From positions 20,213,106-20,277,105 of the forward strand of contig OX424560.1 of the NCBI GenBank assembly GCA_949152475.1: a stretch of DNA of 64,000 bases, read 5' to 3'. The notes under the pieces are model-generated. The model saw only the letters and a list, made by a program, of their open reading frames with translations, was not told the DNA's origin and did no database searches. Position numbers and translations under genes: made by a program. Shown here one piece after another: positions 14,679 through 27,674 of the stretch. Position 1 is the first letter of the stretch; each line of letters starts with the position of its first letter. This stretch comes from Terebella lapidaria (Eukaryota; Annelida; Polychaeta; Terebellida; Terebellidae).

Positions 14679-15632
14679 ATTTCATCATGGCTTCATTCAT
14701 CTCATGAAAGATGAATATGCTATGCTTGTCGATAAGACCCCGTGCACATAACGTGCCCATTATATTCATTTTCGATAATATGTCTATGGAATTATTCTCC
14801 AGTGAGAGTTATAATTTTTGTGAGGAGGATTTGCCATTGCCGCTGCCTTTCTGTCATTCACAAACAGATATGTTAACGTGCAGAGGAATCGGGTGGAAAA
14901 TGGCTAAAGCAATTGTTCATGTAATTTGTAAATATAATGTCAACAGACATTCATAATGTCAACATTTACACAATTTATAGATAACTCATTTGGTATCTCC
15001 AAAATACAATTAAAATCAGTTTGAATCCAATATCCTTGTCATTTAATGCATCATTGCGGAGAAGCAGCGTTGGCAAATATTTTCCACACTGGTCAAAACC
15101 GGTGGTTAAATTCTGGTTCAAACCTTCCTGGCAAATATATGGTTTTACCAGTTTTTGCCAATCAACCGCCAAAAACTCAGCATTATGAGCAAATTCAGTC
15201 TTGTTTCACAATTTACTTCAATCAATCATTACATAAATCGACTGATTGTAAGGAATGATATAACAGGGTGAACCTGTGCTTTTAAGGGTCGTGAGTCCAT
15301 TCCTGTATGCTTTTGGAAGACGGGGTATGGCGCCCTTACATTCGTCCTTGAATTTTAGTGTTATTGCAGCAACAAACAATTATCATCTGCTCAAGTATTT
15401 CAAGTAAGTCTTCAAATTGTAGCTGGCAACCTTGGTGTTGAAACTGTAGCAAAGTTGGTCTTCTATTTCATTATGTTATTCGGGCATAATGAACTGGACT
15501 ATTGATGTGTTCTCTGATTATCACTCCAAGCTACAGCTAGTTCATAGCTAGTGTGTGTTGCATGTGTCTATTGTATCATGTGCTTAGTGTATTGCGTGTG
15601 AAAACATGAAAAGCAGACCTGTTGAAACGAAT

Positions 15633-15645
15633 CCCCCCCCCCCCC
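15633..15645. repeat. Poly(C) run, 13 C
   Basis: Uninterrupted C homopolymer at the left edge of the G module. Confidence 0.95.
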
Positions 15646-16188
15646 AGAAATTCATATACGATCCATAGTCTGAATTTTCTCCAGAGAAATTAAGTCATAA
15701 GCATATGCACTCATCAAGTCGTATGTTGCTTCATTTGAGCAAAGATGAAGACACACTTACACCAAACTAGCCTGATCATCTACACAGGGAGTTTTTCAGT
15801 TCATGCCTCAACCATGTTCACATGTGGCATTTCGTTAGATCTTTACTTCAACCCCTGACATGGTATTTCCATATGGATAAAAGGTATACCCGAATGGTAA
15901 TAAAGTATATCAGCTGATAACGTATATCAATTTCCATGATTAATAATGATGCATGACGTTAATAATACAATTTTAGAGGATCGTATTACTTAGCAGATAA
16001 TGACCTTTTGAATGACAGCATCTCGCCTTCCTTTGAAATGTAACATTAATGTGAGTACTACTACTAATGACCAAGGGAATTATCATACAGCTTACATCAG
16101 GCCTTACATTAATTAAAATGTAAAAGTAACAACTGTTTGTAAACTATCAATTACATTTACGTGACTCAGCAATATGGCCTGAATGACA

Positions 16189-16202
16189 CCCCCCCCCCCC
16201 CC
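16189..16202. repeat. Poly(C) run, 14 C
   Basis: Uninterrupted C homopolymer inside the G module. Confidence 0.95.
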
Positions 16203-16633
16203 TATCGACCGTAACTGTTGGGTACCGATCCTGTCAGGTACTTCCTAAAGTCAGACATCATTACACCATGATAAATACAAACAGGATTACTTACAAGGAT
16301 TCCTTACAAACAGGATACTCCTGATTGTTATAGTTCAGTGCTCCGATTGCCTGTAATGTTCGAAGTTTATACTTGTAATTAAATCCAGTGTATATATGTG
16401 ATCTGGTAGTGGTGGTGAAAGTGTCTGTCGCCCGATTATAACTATATATCCAATCAGTTTAATGGAAACATTTCAAAGGATTTGTTCTCGTTTAGATATG
16501 TGGAGATTACGTAAAACCATGTCCTCATACATACAACATTTCAGATGTTTATATAGGGAATGTTCAGTTGTACCAATATCATCAATTATCAAATACAATT
16601 GACCTGTGCAACAGCTAGCAAACTAATAGTGGG

Positions 16634-16987
16634 AATGTAAGTATCAATCTGTCACCACCAATACAGGCAGATCTTGATGATGCCAATAGCAAACGTAAAA
16701 TACAACATTTTGGAGTAGAAACTAAGCCGGACCAAATAGTTTATCCAAATACACACTGGCGTCATCAGGGGCAGACAGTATGTTTAATGTAGTTGTTTCT
16801 ACTGTACACTTGATGGAATAAGTATACAACTGCCCAATAATATAATTTAGAAATCCGAAACAAACCCCGTGGAACAGATATATGACAAGTATTTAAGTAC
16901 CTTATCACAAGCCAGAAGGCTAGTAGTTGATGGTATCCTCGGGGACAGATTTGACGTCCGCCAGCAGTGACACCGACTCAGTGGTAT
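16634..16987 (+). repeat. PLE-associated repeat R, copy 1
   Basis: Begins with AATGTAAGTATCAATC and runs about 350 bases. It includes the hairpin-forming segment ACACTGGCGTCATCAGGGGC and the segment GTATACAACTGCCCAA. The best full match is 54744-55087. Partial matches lie at 36838, 41340, 41513, 44991 and 61466. The last of these abuts the PLE ORF, so R is probably the 5' (pseudo-LTR) part of that PLE family in reverse orientation. It interrupts the B-F-G-W unit and has no counterpart in copy 2. Confidence 0.75.
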
Positions 16988-17280
16988 GAATGCAAGTACA
17001 TGCAATACATTGATACCTTGAACAAAAAAAATGCTGGAAAAGTACTCGACTGCGTGGCCATGAAGAGCACGACGTGGCAATGGGCGAGGGGATGGGATGG
17101 GATGTCAAAATATTGAGAATAAATAAAAATGGAACATGGACATGTCAATGTTGTACGAATGCCAAATTTCCAATTTCCTGTCAAATGTGTGGCGACCATG
17201 TTTGCCAAGCGTGTCATATACGAATGTGTTACAGACTACATGCTTTATTGGCTGGAGCAGGGAATTACTCATGACGACAA

Positions 17281-18999
17281 TCTTCCATTGTCATGGTGTT
17301 CTGCTGTAGTATTGGAAATCGCCATGTGCAATGGATACAATGATTCTGGCAAAACTGCCTCACATGCAGAAGCTAAACAGTGCTGACAAGATTCCATAGT
17401 TGCTCCGCTATTTACATAATCAACAACAATTTAGTATCATTCATGTGGGTATTCACCAGACATGAAGAAGCAAGTGGTATGTACAAACAGAATACAAACA
17501 AAAAACATGTGACAATCAGCCACAAGACTCGTTAGAACACATTTTCATATCAGTGAATTGCAACCGTCTTTATTGACTTGTGTGTGGTTGAGCCCAAGAC
17601 CACTTACTCTGTGCGATATTTGTCACACACGTGTGGTAATTGAATATTGGAAACCTGAATCGTGGTGTTATTCCTCTGTCAGGAACGAGTTTGCTCAATA
17701 ATGATACACAAACACAGGACATAAACTTGTAATATATTTTTAATAAAGTCGAAAGCAATTTGATTACAAATGATGAATTATATATACACACACACACACA
17801 CTCACTCCACACTCACACCACTTCCACACACACACTGCTGCTGATGTGTCTCACGACGTCGACACAGTAGATGTAGCGACGTGGACGTAGCGACGAAAGT
17901 TCCGACGAAGCGACGTAAGTTCCAACGTAGGTAGATTCTGAGGTTATCACACCCAGCCGACGTATGTAGAGGCGTAGCACCCAAATGCGGGGCTACACTA
18001 CCCGCAGACGAGGAACACAAGGCGTAACACGTCCGTTCAGAGCTTTCACCCACAGCCACCCGACGTAGGGGTGTAGCACGTCTGTGGCGTAGTAAACGAC
18101 CCACAAGCAACAATTGCCTGCAGTATCACGAGCGTCATGAACAGCTCCTGGAACACCGTCGGACACAGCACAACAACGACGGCTGCAGTCTCCAGCTCTC
18201 ACCACACACACACACAACACAGTCACGAGGAGTTGAACAGTATCTAAAACTAAATATACGATCAAAATTACACACCAGAAAATACTGATATATTTACAAC
18301 ATTGTTAAGTAAAACACCCTTTTACAGACTTACGGTTTTGACTTGTTGTACAAATGCAAAGAATATACATGCAGTGCAGGACTTGTGAAGTACACCGGCT
18401 TTAGTATAGCCGTCCACCAAAATAGTAACAAGAATAACAGTATTTGGACCACGTCCTTCCAGAAGTTTCACAGCAATACGTCCCGTATTCTATACAATCT
18501 ACACACGATCAACACATGAGCCGCTGTACACCGAAACATGCAGTTATTCCTGCAAAACTATACGCTTCAGTGAGCGAGATCACTGTAATATTCTAGCTCA
18601 CCGGATCTTAGTGCACACAAAATATAGAAAGATGCAAGACGTGTAATACTGGAAATAGACACCTATGAACCAGAATATCCAGTACGGTAGACCTATATAC
18701 ATACTCCTATTATACAAATAAACCACAATTTGTGACATCCTCATTCATACTAACCTGTTGTTCACAAACGTGTTATTTATGGTATTTTGTGTTTGAATAT
18801 TGTGTCTCCAGTTACCTATCAATATGTACAAGTCAATAGAGTCGTGTACTTTGATTCATCACCCAAATTCACGTGTGCATCTGAGGGAAAAATCATTTGA
18901 TGATACATGTACCTGGTGTTGTCCTTTTGTGCACCAAATGGTTATCAGAAAGAGACACCTGACGTAACACGAAACATTTCTCCTAGCTGTACTGTGAGA
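17281..18999. other. GC-contrasting non-coding insert with simple repeats
   Basis: No counterpart in the second B-F-G-W unit, so probably an insertion. It holds a (CA)n tract at 17786-17801 with further CA-rich sequence to 17835, and a short degenerate tandem array built on GACGTAGCGACG and AAGTTCC at about 17872-17930. A GC-richer patch rich in CGACGT and CGTAGCAC runs to about 18240. The ORFs in it (for example 17802-18113, minus) are compositional and show no domain. 18300-18990 shows nothing recognised. Confidence 0.45.
17872..17930. repeat. Short degenerate tandem array
   Basis: Repeats of GACGTAGCGACG and GACGAAGCGACGTAAGTTCC, two to three imperfect units, in a GC-rich patch. Confidence 0.6.
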
Positions 19000-20865
19000 G
19001 GGATACAATAAAGGGTAAAACTTTCTTTTTCTGCATGCGGGGTATAAACACTGCACTCAGTGACTATCCATGCAATGGTTGGAGGCCACGTCTCAGTTGC
19101 ACAAAATAGCAGCGAGATATCAGCTGTCCAAAGATAATCAAAGACTGGGCAGATATTATGATGCCTGACTCCAGGGAGGCCATTCAATTTATCAGAAGAC
19201 ACATGCCAGTTAATATCATATATGGACAGTTAATGAAAACAGCCTTGTTCTGGTTGATCACTTATGTGGTGACTCGGTGAAGCAGGGATTAGTGGAAACT
19301 GCCTTAATCTTGTTGACTAGCATACGGTAACTGCCGAGCAGAGCTCATAAATCATCCAAGTCATTGTCCATGTAATGGTTATTCAATACAGTATATGTGT
19401 GCAAAACTACGCATTAACCTCACAAGACCTCAATTATCATTCCCCCTATTTTCACTGACTAATCACATCATTACTAAAATCAAACCATGTCAAAAATTGG
19501 CGCATGTCATTATTGACAATTAGCTCCGATTGATAATCCAAAGCATCTGTGTCGGTTTTCTTTTGAATAGATTGGAAACGTACCTTTTTTGCCATTTTCA
19601 CCAGAATCTGCATTCGTATTCGAAAGGCACATCAATAGTTCACTTGTATCTTGTAGCAAAAACTACCATCTTACATGGCTATTAGCCTTCTACACACATG
19701 GTATTGGAGGAACATCTACACCACGAAAACCCATGACAAAGAGGAATTATTCTTTAGAAATTAATCTTGTCGCGGCAATACAAAAATATACTGCTGCTCC
19801 CATGCCCATGAAATTGATGATTGATTGTAGGAGAAGTTCATACACCAGTACCGAGCATATTATCTCACAGGCAATGACGTTGTCCTACTTTGTGAATGGT
19901 CATACTAACAAAACACTGAAACATGCAATTAAGTGATAAGGATAATGCAAACAAAACATCACTTGGAGCATGTGAAAAGATGATCGTGCTCTGTTGAATG
20001 GCCATTAACTTTACAATACCCAAACCAATCGTTCCAATTAATTGGACACTGACATGCGCAGCAGTGGGAATACAATGGTCTGTGGTAAAATGTCGAAGAC
20101 AACAAAACGACATCACTCTATTTGAACCTGTTCTAAGTACGACAAAGTATCTTATCGAATTTAGCCAGTTCATTTTGGAGAAAATGGAAAATAAGTACCG
20201 ATGGTAGAACGAATGAATATACACTTTGTGACCACTGATATTCTTATTATATTGCTTTGAATTTATTATCTATTTCCGAAGCTACAGATTATTTATGATA
20301 CATCCGGATGAGATTCATCGATCAATTTCAATGTGCCAATATCACATTTTGTACTGTGACGCAGCCTATCAAAACTGATATCAGTATTGCTGTTTTTGAA
20401 TGTCATATCTGGGGCAAGCCGGATTATCTCACGAAATCGAACTGGCCCGCACCACAAATCTCCACTTGCGAAACAGTATTATATGGATCAATGCTGTGAA
20501 ATAGTAGGTGCATCTCGTACGGGGGATAGTACGTACAAAGTATGATTGTGTTTTGTGTAAATCTTTGATGTCAACTGGGAGGGAACTAGTTTGGATGTTT
20601 AATGTCGAAGCAGTTTGATAAAAGGTGGATGTTATGTTGACAAAGATCTATAGTGGATGTACACTCTAAGACCCAATAATGTACATGTTCCATTCGGACA
20701 CTAGGCAATCGCTTTCTATTTGAGTCAGCATATCGGTAAAATCTAAAAAAAAGATTGTGCACTAATTTCAACAAGTGTATAATACAAACAACTATATTGT
20801 AAGACTATCTACCCCTGTCTAAGGATATGTGCCTAAGGATAAGACATAATTGGTTGGGATCACCT

Positions 20866-20883
20866 CCCCCCCCCCCCCCCCCC
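20866..20883. repeat. Poly(C) run, 18 C
   Basis: Uninterrupted C homopolymer between the F and G modules of copy 2. Copy 1 has no C run at the equivalent place. Confidence 0.95.
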
Positions 20884-21941
20884 GAAAAACAAAACAAACA
20901 AGAGTAGTTTTTAAAAGGTGAAAATTTCTAATCATATGAACACGGTCAATCATGTTCGGATGGGTCATGATTGACAAGCGTGATCATAGAGTTTTCGTAC
21001 CGGGAGAAGAAAGTGGAAAGATATAAGGAAACCCTAAAAAAACATTGGAGAAAAAAAAAGGTTTCTATTGTTAGAATCCACACCTTGAGGTATTGCTGGT
21101 GATATGTTGATATATACTGTACATTGAACATGCTGTGTTTGTGTTGATACATGACGTTCTGCGAATCAGGAACATTTGTCGCAAGAGACATGATTAATAT
21201 GAGATGTCACAGTTCATGGGAAACATAAGACTCACTTCACAGCGCCATCCTTATTCCTTATAGACTCTCGCAATCTCCCTGAGGTCATATGTCAAGGAAT
21301 TCCCTTTAGGGAATCATTAGCGTACACGAACACTGAAATTAGCCTGATCATCTACCCTGTAATGTTTCAGCTCATGGCCTGCACCATGTTCACATGCGAT
21401 TCTTGCGTGATCTAATTTATTGGTGGAAATCTGTCAGGTATTTTCTGACCATCAGATATTCAGAACGAAGCTCAAAAACCTTTGTATGTCCCCGTTCATG
21501 TCGTTGTTATCCAATACCTGACATTAATGAATGGTATAATGTATCAATCTCTCATTATTGTGTTATTGAAAGTATGTAATAAGGATGAATGTTATCATTA
21601 CCACTACATATACATAAATTATGTTATCGTGATTCTGGGCGTCTTTATGGGTAGATAATAATGGTGTGTATACCTCTCGTTAACGAAGAAGACAAACTAT
21701 AGAAGGCATAGTCACTATTAAATACCAATGATGACGAAAAGTGATAGAAATAATGAAAAATTGGTTCTGAGGCACATTAATAGAGTGGATCAGAACTGTA
21801 TCAATACAAATCGTCCATGCATTTCATGCATAAATGCACATACCGGATTGTTCTTTCGAAATAATGATAATAAAATATTAGTACATTGAAGTGGAAGGTG
21901 TAGAATAAAATACTTAGGCTGACATTCCATGAATGACCATG

Positions 21942-21987
21942 ATCACCTATCACCAAGAAGACACATTGGTGATCGGGTAGTGATATG
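21942..21987. repeat. Short hairpin
   Basis: ATCACC-t-ATCACCAA pairs with TTGGTGAT-cg-GGT-a-GTGAT around a 9-base loop. Two stacked stems with small bulges. No function is evident. Confidence 0.6.
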
Positions 21988-22359
21988 ACAATATTAACAA
22001 AACTAATCAAAACGGAACATGGACACCTTTCATCAAAGTAACTGTACATAATGCCAAGTTGTAATTTCCTGTCAAACATGTGGTGACCATGTTTGCCGAA
22101 CGTGTCATTTCCGGATCTTTTACGAACTACATACTTTATTGGCCGGAACACCGTTATTCACAACATCATCAACTTGTACCTAGTATTGGAAATTATGTTC
22201 GGCAAAAAACCCGAATCTAGCAATACCTCTAACAAAATCTAAACATCCATACATGTACAAAGATATCACACTTATGCAATGCTCATGTCAGATACACACA
22301 GAGTAACAAATGTATAGGTGATTGAACAAAAGTCATATATTAGAATGTATATTATAATA

Positions 22360-22519
22360 TTATCATTGGATTGCTGGAAACGCGCGATCCTGATTGGTCA
22401 ATTCTCCGACAATACCACGCCGTATTTTTAGAGCTTTGACGCAACCCCACGATTTTCTGTATCTTCAGACGGGTAATACGGAATGACGTTCTGGAGAGTT
22501 CCACATAATCCAATGATAA
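22360..22519. mobile_element. 160-bp MITE-like element
   Basis: Perfect 13-bp terminal inverted repeat TTATCATTGGATT / AATCCAATGATAA, with partial pairing continuing inward. No ORF. The target duplication is not clear. The size and structure fit a non-autonomous DNA transposon. Confidence 0.65.
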
Positions 22520-23996
22520 AATACATAATGAAGTTACCATGGACCTCAGGACTTAAATACGGCATGATTTCTGCCTTCCGTCAGCATATCCTATTCGGCC
22601 TTTGACCTCGTGGTATATGGTGACTTCAGGCAGATATCACGCCGTATTGGGGTCTGAAGCCCATGATAACGTATATTAATAATGACAAAACAAGAATAGA
22701 CAATGTAATACCCTGGGTATCTCATGTATATGGAAAACATAATTATGAGGTGTGGATAACGGTATGTTTGGGATTCTTCGTAAGACGTGTTCAAAGTACC
22801 CAGTACCACACCATGGGGTATGGAAACAAAAGCGATAAATAACTACAATATGTTGCCAGGATTTGTGGATCATTGACACTGAATTCAGTGTGATATTGTC
22901 TTTTGTTCATTGATTTCGGTACCATTACAACAGCAAAAAGCAGGAACATAGTGATGATACTGTGACACACAGTAGCATGTTAGGATTTTTTGGGAATGAC
23001 CAATAATTAGTGTGAGGCCCATCACTCTCGCGGACAGTATGATATTATGGTACTACCAGTGTGATTTAATTCGGATGAATGCATATTGTAGTGTTCGTCA
23101 TCTTCATCTTGCTGGACAGATCATTTACAGTGTAGTGACATGTAGAGTTCATCGTGATTTGCACTGGATAGCCTTCAGAGTGGTCCTCAAAGAGCATTTG
23201 CACTCTTGTACGAGATGTCGCTGATATGGCGACAGTATTCGTTTATAATTATAAATTGGGCATAGCGTGTGTGTTTGCTTAGATAATTGAATATTCGAAC
23301 GAACCAGAAATAACCTCGTTATATTTGTTTAATGCAATGATTGTTAATTATGTATTCCATATAATTCGATATGAATATATCAGATTATTTAATTTCTCCT
23401 GCTTTTTACGGCGTAAATAATGACCTGGTGACCGGGCGCTTATATTATGGTTTGCGACATAATATTGAATTCATTTTATTCGGGTTTCAAATGCCTAAAG
23501 CAACAATCATCGAGATGTGTGAGTCGATCTAAGCTGACCCACAATCAGCACGTTCCAGTCTTGATAGATTAGCTCATTTCAACTGAATGCGTTTGCATGT
23601 GGATACCGAACCCGGGAAATCCCATAGTCCATAGAAAAGGCATACTGATCCCAAACTGGAATATACTAATAACAACTGATTGCTCAGTTCACTCCCAGCC
23701 ACAGCTGAGATCAGCATCAGCTGTCCTCAGGTCATCAAATACAGAGCCAAGAGTTACTGTGTTTGAGGTTATACAATCAGCCCAGAGGCAAACATGAAGG
23801 AACGTCATTTATGGACTGACTATTATACATTGTTACATGCACCATTTCATTTGCTGTAAACAGCCTGTTCTTGAGTGTACCACTCCATGAAAATACTTGA
23901 TGTCTACCATCTGGTGAGATTGAACGTTCCTCTAAATATTGAGGACAGAAAATGTGAATCTTCACTTCTGATGAAGTTCGATTTTTCATGGTTAAG
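22520..23996. other. Non-coding; B fragment and D module near the right end
   Basis: 22520-23690 shows nothing recognised. Around 23710-23760 there is a diverged B-like piece (AGCTGTCCTCAGGTCATCAAA). 23870-23985 is module D (ACCACTCCATGAAAATACTT, then GAGATTGAACGTTCCTC), matching 25727-25800 and, more weakly, 42418-42490, all on the plus strand. Confidence 0.45.
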
Positions 23997-24169
23997 ATAG
24001 ACGTGGAATCAATACCCAGTATTAAGTATTCCGAGCAAACAAAACAGGGTCCGTTATCCAATCTCATAGTCCGGGAACAGAAAGTCATATCAGGCATACG
24101 AAGTGAGAGAAAACAAAAAATGACAGGGAAACTCATGAACCCCCAAAAATGGCCATTAGGAGGTGAAAT
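23997..24169 (-). mobile_element. Penelope-like element 3'-end fragment (P2)
   Basis: 173 bases nearly identical to 520-692 and to the PLE 3' untranslated end at 59606. It starts at the same terminal TAGACGTGG and is 5'-truncated earlier than P1. The high identity between copies implies recent activity. Confidence 0.85.
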
Positions 24170-25926
24170 AAGAGTGTCACCAATACAATGGACATTCTTA
24201 CATTGGCCACCATTGTTCCAATATTTTCACATGAATTCAACAAATTTATGGTCTATTCCACAAATATTTTATGACGAGAAATGTATGCCTTAGGAGAGAA
24301 AATGCGAGGAACTATCAAGACTGGTGCATGATTGTTTAGTAGTATATTGTCCCTAAAAAGAAGTCATTGTATGAGTGCAGGGCTTTTACAACATTGAGTG
24401 GGTAATTCCTTGTAGCATAACCCTTAATTGACCATTCAACTCTGAGCGGGAACAGCCAGAACAATACATTCTCATTATAATAACTTGATATTCCATTATA
24501 AAACACATCAAACCAGTCTGGTTACAGTATTGAAATTGACGTCTAGGCAACTTTCTTGTTACGATATATATATATTTCTTGTACAATACTGTTTTAACAC
24601 ACGTATAATTAATTCACTAAATTCATGTGCATCTTTAGCACTTGGAGCAGTTTACCAGTAATGGTCACTACAACAGGCATAACCCCACTTGCATGCAAAG
24701 ATGCATGGGTAGAATTCTCACCCAAATAAAACCTGATTTATTTGTGTTTACAGCTTTTTTATGCATGCCTGGCTACAGCATAAGTACATATGCTCGTGAA
24801 AAGTATCCTGCGGACCATTCATGAAAATTAATTATTCATCCAGATGTATTATGTTTGGATACTTACATATCATTCTATTGTGTTATCGCTCCTTACCAAC
24901 ATGTTCAACTTGTGCAGTATATTAAACATATGTTCTCATCGAGACAGGTATTCATCTCTGTGTAATGTATATGTGCTTGGTACAGATGCAACTGATTCGC
25001 TGATGGATACATTTATGAACAGATACGCTAGCAAAAAGAAACAATTTGATACCTTCATCGTTACTGCATATTTTAAAAAAACTAAACTAAAAATCTCCCG
25101 GGATAAGAAGCATTTCATTTCATGGATCATGATACACATAATATGAAACAAACCGTCGAGGAATGACTTTATAACTAACGTGCAATTGACAAATGTTCAT
25201 TAATTAAATAGAATCACTCATCTATCAATTGGGAAGAACATGCGAGAGGAAAGCACTAGAATGTCAGTATAGTTGGACTTTCTAAACAGATATCTTCAAC
25301 TTATAATGAAGTCGTTTTCAGAATAATTTTAACCATCTGGGGTTTTTTTTCACTCTGGTTTTCAAAAGTATATCATAATGATTTACAATCCATTCCACGG
25401 AAGAATCCATTGATAGTTTCGGCAACTTAGTGGTGACCATGCTTTGTCATATGTGTCCAACGATATATGATGGAAGTTATTTGTCAGAGGGAAGAAGGAA
25501 TAGTGGGGTTAATGTTGCATATATTGGACAACCATGACATGCGCAATGACATGAATGATTGATGAGATGTGCTAGGAAGATCCAACAGTCGGCGAATTCC
25601 GGCATGGTACCCTGCTATCATTGCTGCTTAATAAATCATGTTGGAATCACCGTGAATACAGAGTAAGGGTCGTGAACCAAATCTCTTCAACGTTGATGAG
25701 CAGACTAATTGTCAGACGAGCAAACCATTCCATGAAAGACACGTCTTGACATGTACCTTTTGGGAGATTGAACGACCCTCCATGGATTGAGGTCAAACAA
25801 CGTAAAATCGCTCATCGCATCATCGCTCTGTTTTTGATGTCCTATGGAACTGATACAAATTACAGCTGAAAATATGACCTTTATCCACTTTTAAGAGTGT
25901 CCCTCGGTGCATTTGTTATAATTTTA
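24170..25926. other. Non-coding stretch; D module at 25670-25800
   Basis: AT-rich. The 100-codon reading frame at 24844-25146 has no recognisable domain and is not called. 25670-25800 repeats module D (AACCATTCCATGAAAGAC, then GAGATTGAACGACC). Confidence 0.4.
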
Positions 25927-25944
25927 TAGATAGATAGATAGATA
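25927..25944. repeat. (TAGA)n tail of the minus-strand LINE
   Basis: Four tandem TAGA units directly abut the LINE 3' end. On the element strand it reads AATAAAAATATC followed by TATC repeats. Confidence 0.75.
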
Positions 25945-26065
25945 TTTTTATTCGGGATATGCTGAACAGAAAGGAATACATTACATTACATATATATATA
26001 CATATCCCAGGTGATCAGCAAGACAGTGTCTGTAACCTCGCAGAGCGGGGAGGTGATCACCTTAA

Positions 26066-26958
26066 AGTACTAGGAACATGAAACTATGAATTGAACTCAG
26101 ATGAGAGATCTAGTTTTGCTGAGTAAAATGTTGTTTACCGCATCCCAATATCTCTATTGGTTAAAAAGTTATGGCGATTTGAACGTCATATTTTGGCAGG
26201 ATATAACATATGCTGGATTGAACACTTCTGGATTTTTGGAGAAGCTAATTAGTATGCAAATGAGGTATTCGTGACGTAGAAGGGGGAATATTTTTAATTA
26301 GGCAAGTTTGAATCTTGATATATTTGTTCTGGTTAGAATTATTGCAAACCTAAACTTCACACATTGATAGGAATGGTCAATAATCAGTGTTGTTCAAAAT
26401 TTTACTGTTGTCATGGTGACCATTCACCTGCTGGAGTCCCTAGCAACCACTGGTTGCTATGGGCCCTAACTACCAGAAACCGGGGTTTTGACAGATTTTG
26501 GTTATTGTATATAAATAAGGCATGTAAAGTCAATCCATTTTCACCTTTGGTTTCGTTTGTTTATCGATAGGACTGTGGATTTGGGCCATAGCAACCTGGT
26601 TGCTAGGGGCTTTATATCAACACTGGTGACCTTGGCAACTATCCGGATGTGAGATTCATTGACTATCAATCATGGAGAGCATGTGGAATAAGCTTTGTTG
26701 TATAATTGCAATTTCTAAAGACTTTAATATGCCAGTAAAACCAGCTAATTAAAAAATGTTCCCCCTGTGACGTCATGCATACAAATTTGCATATTAATGA
26801 GCTATATGAATTTTCAAATTGTAATTTGGGCAATTTGAACTTTGAAGCACTGTAACTTTTGAAGGAATTGAGATATTCACATGCTGTAAAAGCCATTCTG
26901 ATCAGCTCACATGGTGCTTGAATCTGAGCTTACATCATATTTTCATGTTCCTAGTACT
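26066..26958. mobile_element. TTAA-flanked inverted-repeat element K1
   Basis: 893 bp flanked by TTAA (26062-26065 and 26959-26962). The termini are AGTACTAGGAACATG and its reverse complement, with imperfect pairing of about 150 bases inward. No ORF. It carries ATGCAAAT (26254) and TGACGT (26272) near one end, TGACGTCAT (26768) and ATTTGCAT (26785) near the other, and CATAGCAACC / GGTTGCTATGG-type motifs in the middle (26407-26640). It is inserted in the LINE 3' UTR. The TTAA duplication suggests a piggyBac- or Kolobok-mobilised non-autonomous element; which one is undecided. Confidence 0.85.
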
Positions 26959-27107
26959 TTAAATGGTTGAATCCACACTGGAACATTTCGCCTTTTTTGG
27001 GTTTAATCATATTCGATTAGATATTTAAAATCAGTATTTGACACATGCAATCATAACACACACATATATGGTATCGATACGTATAACCTAGCATGCTGTC
27101 ATAACGT

Positions 27108-27674
27108 TCAGTATTTAGAAATAAAATTCTGCATCATTTTTTTCTTAAAAATCGTTTTTGATCTCGAAGTTTTGATGTTTTTGTCCAGGTTCATCCAATC
27201 AGATGGGCCCGTATATAGGTAGCTACGTTTCATGACATCGGTATTCGCAATTGGTGGTTTGGGATCGGTGCTATGCCTAGTATCATGGGTGTGTGTACTT
27301 CCATGAAGGCTGAATATTTGTAATAAGGGACTTGGTAGCATTATGTTGACAAAGTCATACATAAAGAGAGATATATTTAATTTGTACATGTCCCTGATTT
27401 TAGTTATCCTCAAGTTTTTGAAACGTGACGATGTAGGGTCATTATATTTAGCCCCGCATATGGCCCGAATAGCCTTTTTTTGCAAAATTTCAAGTTTATT
27501 AATATATTTATGGTAGGTATTACCCCAGAGTCGAATTCCATACAGTAGATAAGGATGTATCAAACTAAAATATAATATTTTCAAGTGGTTTTGGGACAGT
27601 ATGTGTTTTGACATTTTGATGGCATATATTAATTTCGATATTTTTTCCGGCAATGTTCTATGTGTTGCTGCCAA
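27108..27674 (-). pseudogene. LINE C-terminal thumb/connection domain
   Basis: 188 codons. LPEKISKLIYA, then HLKILYFSLIHPYLLYGI, LWGNTY and LEILQKKAIRAICGAKYN are typical of the post-RT region of CR1/Jockey-group LINEs. It ends KKKMMQNFISKY just before the 3' UTR. It overlaps the preceding block by 46 bases, consistent with one frameshift. No zinc-knuckle or RNase H is seen. Confidence 0.85.

Larger units (their letters stand above)
12780..17280 (+). repeat. Diverged segmental repeat, B-F-G-W unit copy 1
   Basis: Modules in order: B (12780-13080, core at 12867), F (about 13800-14690, ending near GGATCAATGCT at 14619), G (about 15700-16260, AGCCTGATCATCTAC at 15769) and W (about 17128-17280, CGACCATGTTTGCC at 17191). 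The same order recurs at 19000-22165. Copy 1 is longer because it carries extra insertions, including repeat R at 16634. The ORFs in it, including a cysteine-rich reading frame in W, are not conserved in copy 2 and look accidental. Confidence 0.55.
19000..22165 (+). repeat. Diverged segmental repeat, B-F-G-W unit copy 2
   Basis: B core at 19053, then GAGCAGAGCTCATAAATCAT at 19337 (a block also present in reverse at 42262), then F (about 19560-20520, GGATCAATGCTGTGAAATAG at its end), G (AGCCTGATCATCTAC near 21341) and W (about 22005-22165). Order and strand are the same as at 12780-17280. Non-coding. Confidence 0.55.

Noticed and set aside
17074-17274. Cysteine-rich ORF in module W as a zinc-finger peptide
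   Set aside because: The frame is not kept in the second W copy (22005-22165), so the cysteines are coincidental.
17802-18113. 103-codon ORF (minus) as a gene
   Set aside because: It arises from the CpG-rich patch and CA repeats; its residues are low-complexity, it overlaps another frame, and it has no domain.
24844-25146. 100-codon ORF as a gene
   Set aside because: No recognised domain, AT-rich composition, and a comparable overlapping frame on the other strand.
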